DNA from: Tenacibaculum sp. 190524A05c
GTDB lineage: Bacteria > Bacteroidota > Bacteroidia > Flavobacteriales > Flavobacteriaceae
Assembly (NCBI RefSeq): GCF_964036595.1
Contig: NZ_OZ038523.1
Span: 2,114,501 to 2,178,500, forward strand
Direction of reading: 5' to 3'
Length of the DNA stretch: 64,000 nt
Notes under the pieces: generated by a model
Database searches by the model: none
What the model was told of the DNA's origin: nothing
What the model saw: the letters and a program-made list of their open reading frames with translations, nothing else
Program-made: the position numbers and the translations under genes
Shown here: piece after piece, positions 37,495 to 47,244 of the stretch
How the letters are laid out: every line of letters starts with the position of its first letter
Position numbering within the stretch: position 1 is the first letter of the stretch

Positions 37495-38358
37495 TTACCA
37501 GCTTCCACCAGCTCCACCTCCACTGAAACCTCCGCCACCGAAACCGCCGCCAAAGCCGCCTCCGCCGAAACCTCCACCAGAGCTTCCGCCTCCAAAACCG
37601 CCGCCGAAGCCGCCTCCGAAACCACCGCTTCGTCGATAACCACCTCTACCTGCATTACTCAGAATTATGGTTTCTAGAATGTCTCGTGAATCTGAATCTG
37701 AATGATATCTTCTACCTCCATTTCCTCTTCCTCCTCGTGAGATTAAAATAAAGAAGACAATTATAATGATGATGAAAATTATAAAGGCAAAATTTCCTCC
37801 GCTCTTTTTCGATTTTTTTCGAGTTCCTTTATAGGTCCCTTTAAGTACTTCAAAAATCGCATCTGTTCCTTTATCTAGTCCGCTATAATAATCTCCCTTC
37901 TTAAACTCAGGAATAATTACATTTCGAATAAGTTGACCGTTAATTCCTGCTGTTAATTTGTGCTCAACACCATAACCAGGAGAAATCCATATTTTTCGAT
38001 CATCTTTTGCTAATAAGACAAAAACACCATTATCTTTTCCTTCTTGTCCAATTCCCCATTCATGTGCCCATCTTGGAGTCAAAATCCCAATACTTTCGTT
38101 GTTAGTTGAATTTATAATTGCAACAACAATTTGTGTGGAAGTAGTATCAGAATAACGAACTAATTTATCTTCTAAATAAGACCTCTCTGATTGGGTTAAT
38201 AACCCTCTACTTTCCTTATTATTAGTATTTTGTTTTTTGTAATAATCGTATACACTAGTTTGAAAATCGGGTTTCTCAGGAACCTCAAACTGTGCGTTTG
38301 TAAGTTGTATTCCAATACAGAGAAACAGAACAAAAAGTAAAAATTTTATCTTTTTCAT
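37495..38358 (-). CDS. Membrane-anchored TPM domain protein with Gly-rich tail
   Basis: A 287-residue protein: signal peptide (residues 1-22), TPM domain about 55-185 with LVRYSDTTSTQIVVAIINST and WGIGQEGKDNGVFVLLAKD, a transmembrane helix about 193-208, and a C-terminal low-complexity tail of 60 residues made almost only of Gly, Phe and Ser. TPM proteins are found in photosystem repair and in bacterial envelope maintenance; the Gly-rich tail is common in bacterial members. It is the last gene of the LemA-TPM-TPM cluster. Confidence 0.93.
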   Translation of the reverse strand: MKKIKFLLFVLFLCIGIQLTNAQFEVPEKPDFQTSVYDYYKKQNTNNKESRGLLTQSERSYLEDKLVRYSDTTSTQIVVAIINSTNNESIGILTPRWAHEWGIGQEGKDNGVFVLLAKDDRKIWISPGYGVEHKLTAGINGQLIRNVIIPEFKKGDYYSGLDKGTDAIFEVLKGTYKGTRKKSKKSGGNFAFIIFIIIIIVFFILISRGGRGNGGRRYHSDSDSRDILETIILSNAGRGGYRRSGGFGGGFGGGFGGGSSGGGFGGGGFGGGFGGGGFSGGGAGGSW

Positions 38359-38796
38359 TTATCCTTTAGATACTTCGTTTGGTAATTCATCTTCATCATC
38401 AGTAGTCCAAGGAAAATGTGCTTTCAGTTCTTTTCCTGCCTGTAAAACTCCTTCAACTATTCCTTGTTTAAACTTTCCTTCTTTAAACAAACTTTGCATA
38501 ACATTTTTAGTGCTTTCCCAGAAATTACCGGGAACTACTTCATTGATGCCTTTATCTCCATAGATCACAAACTGATGATCATCAACAGCAATATAAATCA
38601 ATACCGCATTCTGTTGCTTAGTATTATCCATTTTAAGCTTATGAAATACTTCTAGTGCTCTATCAAAATGTGATATTGAGGTTGTTTTCTCAATATGCAC
38701 TCGAATTTCACCAGAAGTATCTCGTTCTGCTTTTATAATGGCTTGAACAATTTCTTGTTCTTCTTCTAAGGATAGAAATTTTTCTACGCTCGACAT
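38359..38796 (-). CDS. TPM domain protein without signal peptide
   Basis: A 145-residue protein with a single TPM domain (IVQAIIKAERDTSGEIRVHI, then VLIYIAVDDHQFVIYGDKG). No signal peptide or membrane helix is visible. Its stop codon abuts the start of the next TPM gene. The pair with LemA is conserved in Bacteroidota. Confidence 0.93.
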   Translation of the reverse strand: MSSVEKFLSLEEEQEIVQAIIKAERDTSGEIRVHIEKTTSISHFDRALEVFHKLKMDNTKQQNAVLIYIAVDDHQFVIYGDKGINEVVPGNFWESTKNVMQSLFKEGKFKQGIVEGVLQAGKELKAHFPWTTDDEDELPNEVSKG

Positions 38797-39405
38797 TTAC
38801 TTTTTGTTTCCAAAATCAAAATTAACATCAGGTGCATTTTCTTTACCAGGATCTGCTTCAAAATATGGCTTATCTTCAAAACCAAACCATCCTGCAAAAA
38901 TGTTATTTGGAAAACTCTTAACGTGATTATTATATGGTTTTACCGCTTTATTAAACCTTGTTCTTGCTGTTAAAATTTGATTTTCAGTACTTGCTAATTC
39001 ATCTTGTAATTTCAAGAAGTTTTGGTTTGCTTTTAAATCAGGATATCTTTCAACAGACACTAATAATTTAGAAAGTGCTCCGCTTAATCCAGATTGAGCT
39101 TGTTGAAATTGTGCAATTTTATCTGGTGTAATGTCTCCAGCGTTAATTGTTGTTTGTGTTGCTTTTGCTCTTGCATTAATCACATCAGTTAATGTGCTTT
39201 TTTCAAAGTCTGCAGCTCCTTGAACAGTTTTTACTAAGTTCCCAATTAAATCACCTCTTCTTTGGTAAGCTGTTTGAACATTACCCCAAGCTTCCTCAAT
39301 ATTTTCATTTAATTTAATAGTAGAATTATAAAATCCTTTTCCTGAACTATATGCATACATAACTAATGCACCAATAACCAATAATGGCACTAACCATTTT
39401 TTCAT
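38797..39405 (-). CDS. LemA family protein
   Basis: A 202-residue protein anchored by an N-terminal helix (residues 3-19) followed by the long LemA helical bundle: YNSTIKLNENIEEAWGNVQT, QRRGDLIGNLVKTVQG and YPDLKANQNFLKLQDELAST. The domain faces the periplasm in most models. It is directly followed by the two TPM genes, the usual partner of LemA. Confidence 0.95.
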   Translation of the reverse strand: MKKWLVPLLVIGALVMYAYSSGKGFYNSTIKLNENIEEAWGNVQTAYQRRGDLIGNLVKTVQGAADFEKSTLTDVINARAKATQTTINAGDITPDKIAQFQQAQSGLSGALSKLLVSVERYPDLKANQNFLKLQDELASTENQILTARTRFNKAVKPYNNHVKSFPNNIFAGWFGFEDKPYFEADPGKENAPDVNFDFGNKK

Positions 39406-39421
39406 AATTTCTCTCTTTTTG

Positions 39422-39754
39422 TTATTCTAATTGATTTTTTATCCTAATTAACTCGGCTTTCACCGCTTCTAATCTACTAATTATTTCCTGATTATCTACT
39501 GCCTTCTCTGGGTTTTGCTTTAGCTTTTGCTTTGCTCCATCTAACGTAAAACCTCTTTCTTTAACTAAATTATATATCAGTTTAAAGTTCTCCACATCTT
39601 GTTGAGTAAACAATCGATTCCCTTTTGCATTCTTTTTAGGTTTGATAATATCGAATTCTCCTTCCCAAAAACGAATTAGAGATGCATTTACATTAAAGGC
39701 CTTAGCCACCTCTCCTATTTTGTAGTATCTTTTCTCAGGTAAATCTACGTGCAT
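39422..39754 (-). CDS. MerR family transcriptional regulator, short form
   Basis: A 110-residue protein with the winged helix of MerR (YYKIGEVAKAFNVNASLIRF, WEGEFDIIKPKKNAKGNR) and a short C-terminal coiled coil (RLEAVKAELIRIKNQL). No ligand-binding cysteines or effector domain remain. A run of four C (39756-39759) lies 2-5 bases before the start. It precedes lemA by 16 bases and probably shares its transcript. Confidence 0.93.
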   Translation of the reverse strand: MHVDLPEKRYYKIGEVAKAFNVNASLIRFWEGEFDIIKPKKNAKGNRLFTQQDVENFKLIYNLVKERGFTLDGAKQKLKQNPEKAVDNQEIISRLEAVKAELIRIKNQLE

Positions 39755-39781
39755 CGGGGATTTTTATTTGCAATTTACAAA

Positions 39782-40750
39782 TTAATCAAAAGATTGACGT
39801 AGCTCTTGAGATGCTTTTTGCATCGCTATAAATTCTTCTGGAGATAAATCTCCGTAGTAGTAGTAAATTGGATTAATTGGTCTTCCGTTTTTGTGCACTT
39901 CATAATGTAAGTGAGGAGCTGCTGAACGTCCTGTGTTTCCAACATAACCAATCAAATCTCCACGCTTTACTTTTTGCCCTTTTTTTGCGACAATTTTACT
40001 CATATGTGCATATACGGTTTTATAACCATAACCGTGTTCTATGTAAACAACTTTTCCAAAAGTTGCACTTCTGTTTGCTCTTGTGATTTGTCCATTTCCT
40101 GAGGCATAAATAGGAGTTCCTGTTGGTGCAGTAAAATCCATTCCGTTATGCATTCTCCACGACTTTAAAATTGGATGTAAACGCATTCCAAAACCTGAGG
40201 CCATTCTCGTTTCATCTTCGTTTTTAATTGGCTTAATTGCAGGAATTGATGCTAACATCTTCTCCTTCTTTTTAGCCAAATCTACAATTTCGTCTAATGA
40301 TTTTGATTGAACTACTATTTGTTTAGACAAAATATCTAAATCCATAGTTACGGTCTTAATCATCTCAGAATTATCAAAACCTTCAAGGTTTTTATATCTA
40401 TTAACTCCTCCGAATCCTGCTTTTCGTTGTTCATCCGGAATAGGATTAGCTTCAAAATAAGTTCGATAAATGTAATTATCTCTGTCCTGAAGATCAGTAA
40501 GAACATCCGTAGTTTCCTTCATTCTTTTACTTAAAAGCTCATAATGAAGTTTTAAGTTCTCCATTTCTCTTCGTTGCGCTTTTTCTGTAGGAGATTCTAA
40601 AAACTGACTCAATACTACGAAACCAAGAAACGCAACAAGAACAACACCAATCAAACCAATGACTGTATTCTTAAATTTATCCCTTTTCCTTACCTCAATC
40701 TGTTGGTAAGAAAGTGTCTCTGGGTCATAATAATATTTTACTTTTGCCAT
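39782..40750 (-). CDS. M23 family murein endopeptidase-like protein
   Basis: A 322-residue protein with an N-terminal cytoplasmic stub, one transmembrane helix (about 28-48), a coiled coil (60-95) and a LytM/M23 domain at about 195-300. The zinc ligands are present in HNGMD and HLHYE, and a further His in YAHMSK, so it should be an active peptidoglycan hydrolase. It is divergent from alaS. The mRNA appears nearly leaderless, as the -7 element ends five bases before the ATG. Confidence 0.95.
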   Translation of the reverse strand: MAKVKYYYDPETLSYQQIEVRKRDKFKNTVIGLIGVVLVAFLGFVVLSQFLESPTEKAQRREMENLKLHYELLSKRMKETTDVLTDLQDRDNYIYRTYFEANPIPDEQRKAGFGGVNRYKNLEGFDNSEMIKTVTMDLDILSKQIVVQSKSLDEIVDLAKKKEKMLASIPAIKPIKNEDETRMASGFGMRLHPILKSWRMHNGMDFTAPTGTPIYASGNGQITRANRSATFGKVVYIEHGYGYKTVYAHMSKIVAKKGQKVKRGDLIGYVGNTGRSAAPHLHYEVHKNGRPINPIYYYYGDLSPEEFIAMQKASQELRQSFD

Positions 40751-40755
40751 ACGAC

Positions 40756-40763
40756 CAAATGTA
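40756..40763 (-). promoter_or_regulatory. -7 promoter element of the M23 peptidase gene
   Basis: On the minus strand TACATTTG ends five bases before the ATG (40748-40750). Confidence 0.6.
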
Positions 40764-40880
40764 GTATTTTTGTGTCCTTTAGTAAAGAACGACTTATAAG
40801 GTTAGACGTGCAAATTTATGAAATGTTTCAATATATAAGCATTCTTTACACTCAATTAGAAATATTTTAACGAAAAACAA

Positions 40881-43496
40881 ATGAAATCTCAAGAGATAAG
40901 AACTAAGTTTTTAGAATTTTATAAGTCTAAACAACATGAAATTGTTCCTTCTGCACCAATGGTGTTAAAAAATGATCCAACCTTAATGTTTACCAACTCA
41001 GGTATGGCTCCATTTAAAGAATATTTCTTGGGAAATGCCACGCCTAAAAGCACTCGTATTTCTGATTCGCAAAAATGTTTGCGTGTTTCTGGAAAGCATA
41101 ATGATTTGGAAGAAGTAGGATATGACACCTATCACCATACGATGTTTGAAATGCTTGGAAACTGGAGTTTTGGTGATTATTTCAAAAAAGAAGCAATTGC
41201 TTGGGCTTGGGAATTACTTACTGAAGTTTATAAAATTCCGAAAGATATTTTATATGTTACTGTTTTTGAAGGAGACGAAAAAGACGGAACTAAAATGGAC
41301 CAAGAAGCGTATGATATTTGGAAAGAATATATTTCTGAAGATCGTATTCTAATGGGGAATAAGAAAGATAACTTCTGGGAAATGGGAGATCAAGGACCAT
41401 GCGGACCTTGTTCTGAAATTCATGTTGATATTCGTTCAGAAGAAGAAAAAAATAAAATAAACGGTAAATCTTTAGTAAACGAAGACCATCCGCAAGTTGT
41501 TGAGATATGGAACTTAGTTTTCATGCAATTCAATAGAAAAGCGAACGGTTCATTAGAAGAATTACCAGCGAAACATATTGATACAGGAATGGGATTTGAG
41601 CGTCTTTGTATGGTTTTACAAGGAGTTCAATCGAATTACGATACTGATGTATTCACTCCATTAATAAGAGAAATTGAGACGATTACTGGAATTGAATACG
41701 GAAAAGATGAAAAAATTGATATTGCAATTCGTGTAATTGCTGATCATGTAAGAGCAGTTTCTTTTGCTATTGCGGACGGTCAGTTACCTAGTAATAATGG
41801 AGCAGGATACGTAATTCGTAGAATTTTAAGAAGAGCTATTCGTTACGGATTTACTTTCTTAAACAAAAAAGAACCATTCATTTACAAGTTAGCAGAAACA
41901 CTTTCTCATCAAATGGGAGATGCTTTCCCAGAAATTAGAAAGCAAGATACTCTTGTACATAATGTAATTAAGGAAGAAGAACAATCTTTCTTAAGAACTT
42001 TAGATCAAGGATTATTACTACTTGACAAAGTAATTGAAGGCACTAAAGGAAAAGAAGTTTCTGGTAGAAAAGCTTTCGAATTATATGACACCTACGGTTT
42101 CCCGTTAGATTTAACTCAGTTAATCGCTCGTGAGAAAGGGTATGAAATAAATGAAGAGGAGTTTAATGCAGGAATGAAAGCTCAAAAAGATCGATCAAGA
42201 GCGGCATCTGCAAGTGAAACTGGAGATTGGGTAGTTTTAATTGAAGATGAAACTGAAGAGTTTGTTGGTTATGACGCATTACAAGTTGATGTTAAATTGA
42301 CACGCTACAGAAAAGTGACTACTAAAAAAGATGGTGATCAATATCAATTAGTATTTAACATGACACCGTTTTACCCAGAAGGTGGTGGACAAGTTGGTGA
42401 TAAAGGATATTTAGAAACTTCAAATGGAGATATCATTTATATTCTTGATACTAAAAAAGAAAACAATGTGATTATCCATTTTGCTAAGAATCTTCCGAAA
42501 AACTTGAACGAAACGTTTAAGGCAGTTGTAAATGACGAATTCAGAAACTTATCTGCAAGCAATCATACAGCAACTCACTTATTACACCAAGCATTACGTA
42601 CAATTTTAGGAACACATGTGGAACAAAAAGGTTCTTTAGTAAGTCCGGATTATTTACGTTTTGACTTCTCTCATTTCTCTAAAGTTGATAAAGATCAACT
42701 TGCAGAAATCGAAGAATTTGTAAATGCTAGAATTCGTGAAAACTTACCTTTAGAGGAAAAGAGAAATATTCCAATGCAACAAGCAATTGATGAAGGAGCT
42801 ATTGCATTATTTGGAGAAAAATATGGAGATAGTGTAAGAGCAATTCGTTTCGGACAATCGATGGAATTATGTGGAGGAACACATGTTCAACAAACTGGAG
42901 ATATTTGGTATTTCAAAATAAAATCAGAAGGAGCTGTTGCTGCAGGTATTCGTCGTATTGAAGCCATTACAAATGTTGCTGTGGGAGAATACTTTGAAAA
43001 TGTAGAACGTAATTTCTCAGAAGTAAAAGCTTTACTTAAGAATCCTAAAGATGTAGCTAAGTCTGTTAGTTCATTACAGGATGAAAATGCTGCACTTAAA
43101 AAGCAAATAGAACAACTTTTAAAAGATAAAGCTAAAAACATGAAAGGTGATTTAAAAAATCAAATCACTGAAATTAATGGTGTAAACTTTTTAGCTACAA
43201 AAGTAGATTTAGATCAAGGAAGCATCAAAAACATCATGTTTGAATTAGGAGGTGAAGTTGATAATCTTTTTGTATTATTTGCAACAGCGCCATCTAACGA
43301 AAAAGCAATGTTAACATGTTATATTTCTAAAGATTTAGCCAATGAAAAAGGTTATGATGCTGGTAAGGTAGTTAGAGAATTAGGAAAACTTATCCACGGA
43401 GGTGGTGGTGGCCAAAACTTCTTCGCTACAGCTGGAGGTAAAAATCCAGGAGGAATTCCAAAAGCATTAGAACGTGCAAAAGATTATATCGTATAG
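40881..43496 (+). CDS. alaS: Alanyl-tRNA synthetase
   Basis: A complete 871-residue enzyme that charges tRNA-Ala. The class II catalytic core (residues 1-250) includes [20 protein letters not shown] and KHNDLEEVG; the editing domain has the [11 protein letters not shown] zinc-site motif and CGGTH; the C-terminal domain has [14 protein letters not shown]. The start fits the conserved [10 protein letters not shown] beginning. Followed by a terminator. Confidence 0.99.
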   Translation: MKSQEIRTKFLEFYKSKQHEIVPSAPMVLKNDPTLMFTNSGMAPFKEYFLGNATPKSTRISDSQKCLRVSGKHNDLEEVGYDTYHHTMFEMLGNWSFGDYFKKEAIAWAWELLTEVYKIPKDILYVTVFEGDEKDGTKMDQEAYDIWKEYISEDRILMGNKKDNFWEMGDQGPCGPCSEIHVDIRSEEEKNKINGKSLVNEDHPQVVEIWNLVFMQFNRKANGSLEELPAKHIDTGMGFERLCMVLQGVQSNYDTDVFTPLIREIETITGIEYGKDEKIDIAIRVIADHVRAVSFAIADGQLPSNNGAGYVIRRILRRAIRYGFTFLNKKEPFIYKLAETLSHQMGDAFPEIRKQDTLVHNVIKEEEQSFLRTLDQGLLLLDKVIEGTKGKEVSGRKAFELYDTYGFPLDLTQLIAREKGYEINEEEFNAGMKAQKDRSRAASASETGDWVVLIEDETEEFVGYDALQVDVKLTRYRKVTTKKDGDQYQLVFNMTPFYPEGGGQVGDKGYLETSNGDIIYILDTKKENNVIIHFAKNLPKNLNETFKAVVNDEFRNLSASNHTATHLLHQALRTILGTHVEQKGSLVSPDYLRFDFSHFSKVDKDQLAEIEEFVNARIRENLPLEEKRNIPMQQAIDEGAIALFGEKYGDSVRAIRFGQSMELCGGTHVQQTGDIWYFKIKSEGAVAAGIRRIEAITNVAVGEYFENVERNFSEVKALLKNPKDVAKSVSSLQDENAALKKQIEQLLKDKAKNMKGDLKNQITEINGVNFLATKVDLDQGSIKNIMFELGGEVDNLFVLFATAPSNEKAMLTCYISKDLANEKGYDAGKVVRELGKLIHGGGGGQNFFATAGGKNPGGIPKALERAKDYIV

Positions 43497-43521
43497 AATC
43501 GAATATAAACTCATTAGGATT

Positions 43522-43560
43522 AAAGTCTAAAATTGAAATTTCAGTTTTAGACTTTTTTTT
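43522..43560 (+). terminator. Terminator after alaS
   Basis: AAAGTCTAAAATTGAAA and its inverse TTTCAGTTTTAGACTTT with a run of eight T. It lies just ahead of the next gene, so read-through or a promoter within it would be needed for 43572. Confidence 0.85.
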
Positions 43561-43571
43561 ATTTTTGAAAT

Positions 43572-44201
43572 ATGAAAAAGAATGATCTATTTAGTAAAAG
43601 AAATTTAGGTTTCATAGCCTTTATAACTGCCAATATTTTAACTAGAATTTATAAAGAAGAATTTGATTATTACTTTGATAAAATTCCAAAACCAATTATT
43701 ACTGGGGTATTAATTTTAGTCTTACTCTATTTTATTTATAAAGCTCTTACTCCAACGAAAAGAGAAAACGAAACTGTTTTCATTCCTAGCGAAAACGATT
43801 ATGCGCACAAGGACACGAGCGTAGGTTTCACAGTTATTTTAATTGTTGGTTTTTTAGCATACGCTTTTCTAATTAATGAATATAGTACTAACGCTATCTT
43901 AATTCTCTTAATAATTCTCGTTGCGCTTATCAGTGGTTCATTTCTTAGTAAAACTACCTCATTTCAAATTAAAAATGAAAACATCACCTATAAAAGCGGT
44001 AAAGAAGAACGAGTTTTCAAAACTGATGAAATCATATCTTTAGAAGTCTATCCGAATCAAATTCACATTCAGAAACAAGACACAAAAGAAGTATTACTAT
44101 TCTTATCCTTGGACAAAACAGATTTTCAAAACATCAAATCTTATTTCAATAAAAGAGTACCAGAAATTTCAGTTAAATTAGCTCAGAATTCCTCTAACTA
44201 A
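43572..44201 (+). CDS. Membrane protein with PH-like C-terminal part, uncharacterised
   Basis: A 209-residue protein with four hydrophobic helices in the first 130 residues and a C-terminal soluble part (about 135-200) that looks like a PH-type beta fold: FQIKNENITYKSGKEERVFK and EIISLEVYPNQIHIQ. I do not recognise a named family. It precedes rraA by six bases. Confidence 0.7.
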   Translation: MKKNDLFSKRNLGFIAFITANILTRIYKEEFDYYFDKIPKPIITGVLILVLLYFIYKALTPTKRENETVFIPSENDYAHKDTSVGFTVILIVGFLAYAFLINEYSTNAILILLIILVALISGSFLSKTTSFQIKNENITYKSGKEERVFKTDEIISLEVYPNQIHIQKQDTKEVLLFLSLDKTDFQNIKSYFNKRVPEISVKLAQNSSN

Positions 44202-44207
44202 AAGAAC

Positions 44208-44690
44208 ATGGATATTTATACGGCCGATTTATGCGATGATTTTATTGATCTACTTCAAGTAGCTACTCCAATTGGTTTTAAAGATTATGGAGCTAAAAAG
44301 AACTTTCATGGTGAAATTGTAACTGTAAAATGTTTTGAAAAAAATCCATTAGTAAAACAAACTCTTAATACTGACGGAACAGGAAAAGTTTTGGTAGTAG
44401 ATGGCGGAGGATCATTAAATTGTGCGCTTATGGGAGATAACTTAGCCGCAATGGGAATTAAAAACAACTGGAACGGAGTTGTGATTTTTGGTTGTATTCG
44501 CGATAGTAGAGAAATAGCCACTATGGACATCGGTGTAAAAGCACTGAATACGACACCGAGAAAAAGTATAAAAATTCCTGAAGGAGAAGTGAATGTTAAA
44601 GTCTCTTTTGCGGATATAGACTTTACTCCTGGTCATTATATTTATTGTGATGAGGACGGAATTGTAGTCTCAAAAACAAAATTAGTTTAA
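44208..44690 (+). CDS. rraA: RraA family protein
   Basis: A 160-residue protein of the RraA family, which in gammaproteobacteria binds and inhibits RNase E, and includes 4-hydroxy-4-methyl-2-oxoglutarate aldolases. The glycine-rich GKVLVVDGGGSLNCALMGD and the GCIRDSREIATMDIGVKALN motifs are intact (the Arg-Asp of CIRD is the ligand site). By eye it is the regulator-of-RNase length. Which activity applies here is not decided. Confidence 0.9.
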   Translation: MDIYTADLCDDFIDLLQVATPIGFKDYGAKKNFHGEIVTVKCFEKNPLVKQTLNTDGTGKVLVVDGGGSLNCALMGDNLAAMGIKNNWNGVVIFGCIRDSREIATMDIGVKALNTTPRKSIKIPEGEVNVKVSFADIDFTPGHYIYCDEDGIVVSKTKLV

Positions 44691-44699
44691 CTTTTAGAT

Positions 44700-45650
44700 A
44701 TGAATCTACAAACTCAAATACCTCTTCAGAAAGAAGCTCATCATCAAATTGATTATACTTCTAAGTTGTTCCTTTTAGGTTCATGCTTTTCTGAAAACAT
44801 TGGGAATAAACTTTCATATTATAAGTTTCAATCAGTTCAAAATCCATTAGGAATTTTGTTTCATCCAAAAGCTATTGAACGTTTAATTTTAAACTCAATT
44901 AACGCTAAAGAATATACAGAAGAAGATATATTCGAATTAAATGAACGTTGGCATTGTTTTGATGCACATTCTCAGTTAAGCAACAACGATAAAAAAGAAC
45001 TGCTTCATAACTTAAATGAAGCTGTAAAAACAACAAAGGAACAACTTACCAACTCAACGCACATTATAATCACCTTAGGAACGGCTTGGGTTTACAGATA
45101 TATAAGTTCTGATAAGATAGTTGCAAACTGTCATAAAGTTCCGCAAAAGCAATTTTTAAAAGAACTGCTATCGGTTGATGAAGTAACTGAAAGTTTAGAA
45201 AGTATCACAGCTTTAATTCGATCAATAAATCCTAATGCCTCTATAATTTTTACGGTTTCTCCTGTACGACATGTAAAAGATGGTTTTCTGCAAAATCAAC
45301 AAAGTAAATCGCATTTAATTGCTGGAATTCATAATGTAATCGAACCTAGAAAAAATATTCATTATTTTCCTTCGTATGAAATTATGATGGATGAACTACG
45401 TGATTATCGTTTTTACAAAGAAGATATGATCCATCCTAACCAAACGGCTATTCATTATATATGGGAAAAGTTCGTGTATAGTTGGTTTAATGAATCTTCA
45501 TTATCAACCATGAAAAGAGTTGAAGAAATCCAAAAAGGAATTACTCACAAACCTTTTAATCCTAATTCTGAAGCTCATCAAAAGTTCTTGGACAAACTAA
45601 AATTTAAACAAGAGCAGTTACAAAAAGAATTTTCATTTATGAGATTTTAA
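44700..45650 (+). CDS. GSCFA domain protein
   Basis: A 316-residue cytoplasmic protein named for the motif here seen as LLGSCFSENIGNKL (residues 25-38), an SGNH-hydrolase-like start, with HIIITLGTAWVYR and IFTVSPVRHVKDG further on and a late DMIHPNQ. The family may be an acyl hydrolase or transferase, but its substrate is unknown. It follows rraA by nine bases. The last four bases overlap the opposite-strand PorT-like gene. Confidence 0.92.
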   Translation: MNLQTQIPLQKEAHHQIDYTSKLFLLGSCFSENIGNKLSYYKFQSVQNPLGILFHPKAIERLILNSINAKEYTEEDIFELNERWHCFDAHSQLSNNDKKELLHNLNEAVKTTKEQLTNSTHIIITLGTAWVYRYISSDKIVANCHKVPQKQFLKELLSVDEVTESLESITALIRSINPNASIIFTVSPVRHVKDGFLQNQQSKSHLIAGIHNVIEPRKNIHYFPSYEIMMDELRDYRFYKEDMIHPNQTAIHYIWEKFVYSWFNESSLSTMKRVEEIQKGITHKPFNPNSEAHQKFLDKLKFKQEQLQKEFSFMRF

Positions 45651-46291
45651 ATTTTGATTTGCCAACCAAAAATAAAACTTAACGAATTCGTTTTTGTATA
45701 CTCAAAATGAGGTTCACTCTCTATACTTACAGTTCCCAGATGATTTCTTAGCTCCATGAAACAACTGAACCTTTCACTTATATCAAAAATTTTACCTATT
45801 CCTAATGAAATACCAGAATCAAATTCAGAAAAATATTGAGATAAATCATCGCTCCACTCTCTTTCATTTATTCTTTCTCTAGCCTTTAGGAAATAAGAAG
45901 CAAAAAAACCACCTTTAACATAGAAAGGACTCTTATCACTAAAATCATACTGTATAGTTAAAGGAATCGTCACGAATTCATAAAGATCGTAAATCCTAAA
46001 ACTATTTATAACCTGTCCATTCAGAACAAACTCAGGAGAAAATACACTTACTAATTTTCTTTCGTAATTGATTTCAGTTTGAAAAGACCATCTTTTACTT
46101 AGATAAATATTGGCATTTACACCAAATAAATAATCTATTTCAGAATCATGTTCAGAAACAATATCGTCTTCAAATCTCAATGATGAATAAGTTACTCCAG
46201 CGTGTAATCCAAGTTTAACCTTATTTTGACCATATAAACCTGTAAAACAAATTAAACCAAAGGTTAGGAAAAGTAGTTTTGAAAATTTCAT
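45647..46291 (-). CDS. PorT-like outer membrane beta-barrel protein
   Basis: A 214-residue exported protein: signal peptide (about 1-21), then an eight- to ten-strand barrel of the PorT/OmpX-like family (LGLHAGVTYSSLRFEDDI, YFLKARERINE, HFEYTKTNSLSFIFGWQIKI). Some homologues assist T9SS assembly, but most are of unknown role. No T9SS core genes are nearby. Confidence 0.85.
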   Translation of the reverse strand: MKFSKLLFLTFGLICFTGLYGQNKVKLGLHAGVTYSSLRFEDDIVSEHDSEIDYLFGVNANIYLSKRWSFQTEINYERKLVSVFSPEFVLNGQVINSFRIYDLYEFVTIPLTIQYDFSDKSPFYVKGGFFASYFLKARERINEREWSDDLSQYFSEFDSGISLGIGKIFDISERFSCFMELRNHLGTVSIESEPHFEYTKTNSLSFIFGWQIKI

Positions 46292-46527
46292 AGCTTTTTT
46301 ATTACAAAAGAAATCATAACTAACTAATAAAACAAGAAAATCAATTAATGATTCCTTTATTTTAAAAACTAATTCCTGATAACTTCCATTTTATTCCAAT
46401 AAATACCTTCTTCATTCTATTTTTCATTTTCTCGTGACGATTAGTTCAGATATTTGAAGTGTTCAAGAAAGCCAAAATTGCTTTTCTAAACATACTAAAT
46501 TGAAACTAACCTTAAAACTTATATAAA

Positions 46528-46848
46528 ATGGGAAATGTAACATCAACAATTTACTCGACTACAGCTAAAGAGCCAATGACTCAATTAAACTTTTCTACTG
46601 ATTTCAACGGAGAATCAGCTGTTGTAAAAGTAGATTTTTTAAAGAGTGGAAGTGTTGTAACTAGTCAGAGTTATAATTTAGATAACGCTAATCGTATTGC
46701 TAAAATTAATTTAGAAGCAACAGATATGAAATCTGAAGGAACATTAACTTTTGCTGCTGAGGGTAATGCAATTGCTTATTCAGGAGTTGGAATTTGGGGG
46801 AATGTAACTTCTTTTAGAGCAGAAAACGTTGCCGTTGCTTATAGATAA
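46528..46848 (+). CDS. Orphan 106-residue beta-rich protein
   Basis: No signal peptide and no recognisable family. The protein is rich in Ser, Thr, Asn and Val and looks like a small all-beta fold with internal alternation (SAVVKVDFLKSGSVVTSQSY, GTLTFAAEGNAIAYSGVG). It has a terminator of its own and a 236-base upstream region, so it is a single-gene unit. A structural or lectin-like role is possible but unsupported. Confidence 0.65.
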   Translation: MGNVTSTIYSTTAKEPMTQLNFSTDFNGESAVVKVDFLKSGSVVTSQSYNLDNANRIAKINLEATDMKSEGTLTFAAEGNAIAYSGVGIWGNVTSFRAENVAVAYR

Positions 46849-46876
46849 GCACTAAGCATGTTCATAGTAAGTAAAT

Positions 46877-46911
46877 GAAAAAGAGATGCAAATTGTTGCA
46901 TCTCTTTTCTA
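46877..46911 (+). terminator. Terminator after the orphan 106-residue gene
   Basis: AAAAGAGATGCAA, a short loop, then TTGCATCTCTTTTC. It lies between convergent genes and could serve both. Confidence 0.8.
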
Positions 46912-46931
46912 TTTAAACTCTTTTCAAATCT

Positions 46932-47243
46932 TTATAGGTATTGATCAACATTACCCCAAGGTCCTCCATTGATAATATCAACTCCATGACCTTGCAAAAA
47001 TTCCGTAGCTTGTCCACTTCTTCCTCCGCTTCTGCAAACAGCAATTACGGGTTTATCCCAAGATTTAATCTCTTCTACATTGTTAGGAATTGTATCTAAA
47101 ACAATATGCTTAGCTCCTTCGCTATGTCCTTCATTCCACTCAGCTAACGTTCTAACATCTAATACAACTGCACCTTTACCTAGGTACTCTTGAATTTCAT
47201 TTGCCATATTTTTCTTTCTAAATAATAAATTAAATAATTTCAT
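46932..47243 (-). CDS. Rhodanese-like sulfurtransferase
   Basis: A 103-residue single-domain rhodanese with the active-site loop CRSGGRSGQA (Cys about residue 70) and the CH2A-like GAVVLDVRTLAEWNEGH. The frame opens at 47243, one base after the hydroxylase stop codon, with an in-frame ATG at 47207 that would remove 12 basic residues. It is co-transcribed with the phenylalanine hydroxylase gene; a functional link is unknown. Confidence 0.93.
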   Translation of the reverse strand: MKLFNLLFRKKNMANEIQEYLGKGAVVLDVRTLAEWNEGHSEGAKHIVLDTIPNNVEEIKSWDKPVIAVCRSGGRSGQATEFLQGHGVDIINGGPWGNVDQYL

Positions 47244-47244
47244 T

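Noticed and set aside
37501..37630. GC-rich repetitive stretch as a possible CRISPR or satellite
   Set aside because: It codes for Gly-Phe-Ser repeats of a TPM protein tail; there are no regular spacers.
37431..37655. Ala/Val/Glu-rich open frame next to the TPM gene
   Set aside because: It is the shifted frame of the Gly-rich tail; its repetitive composition comes from that tail.
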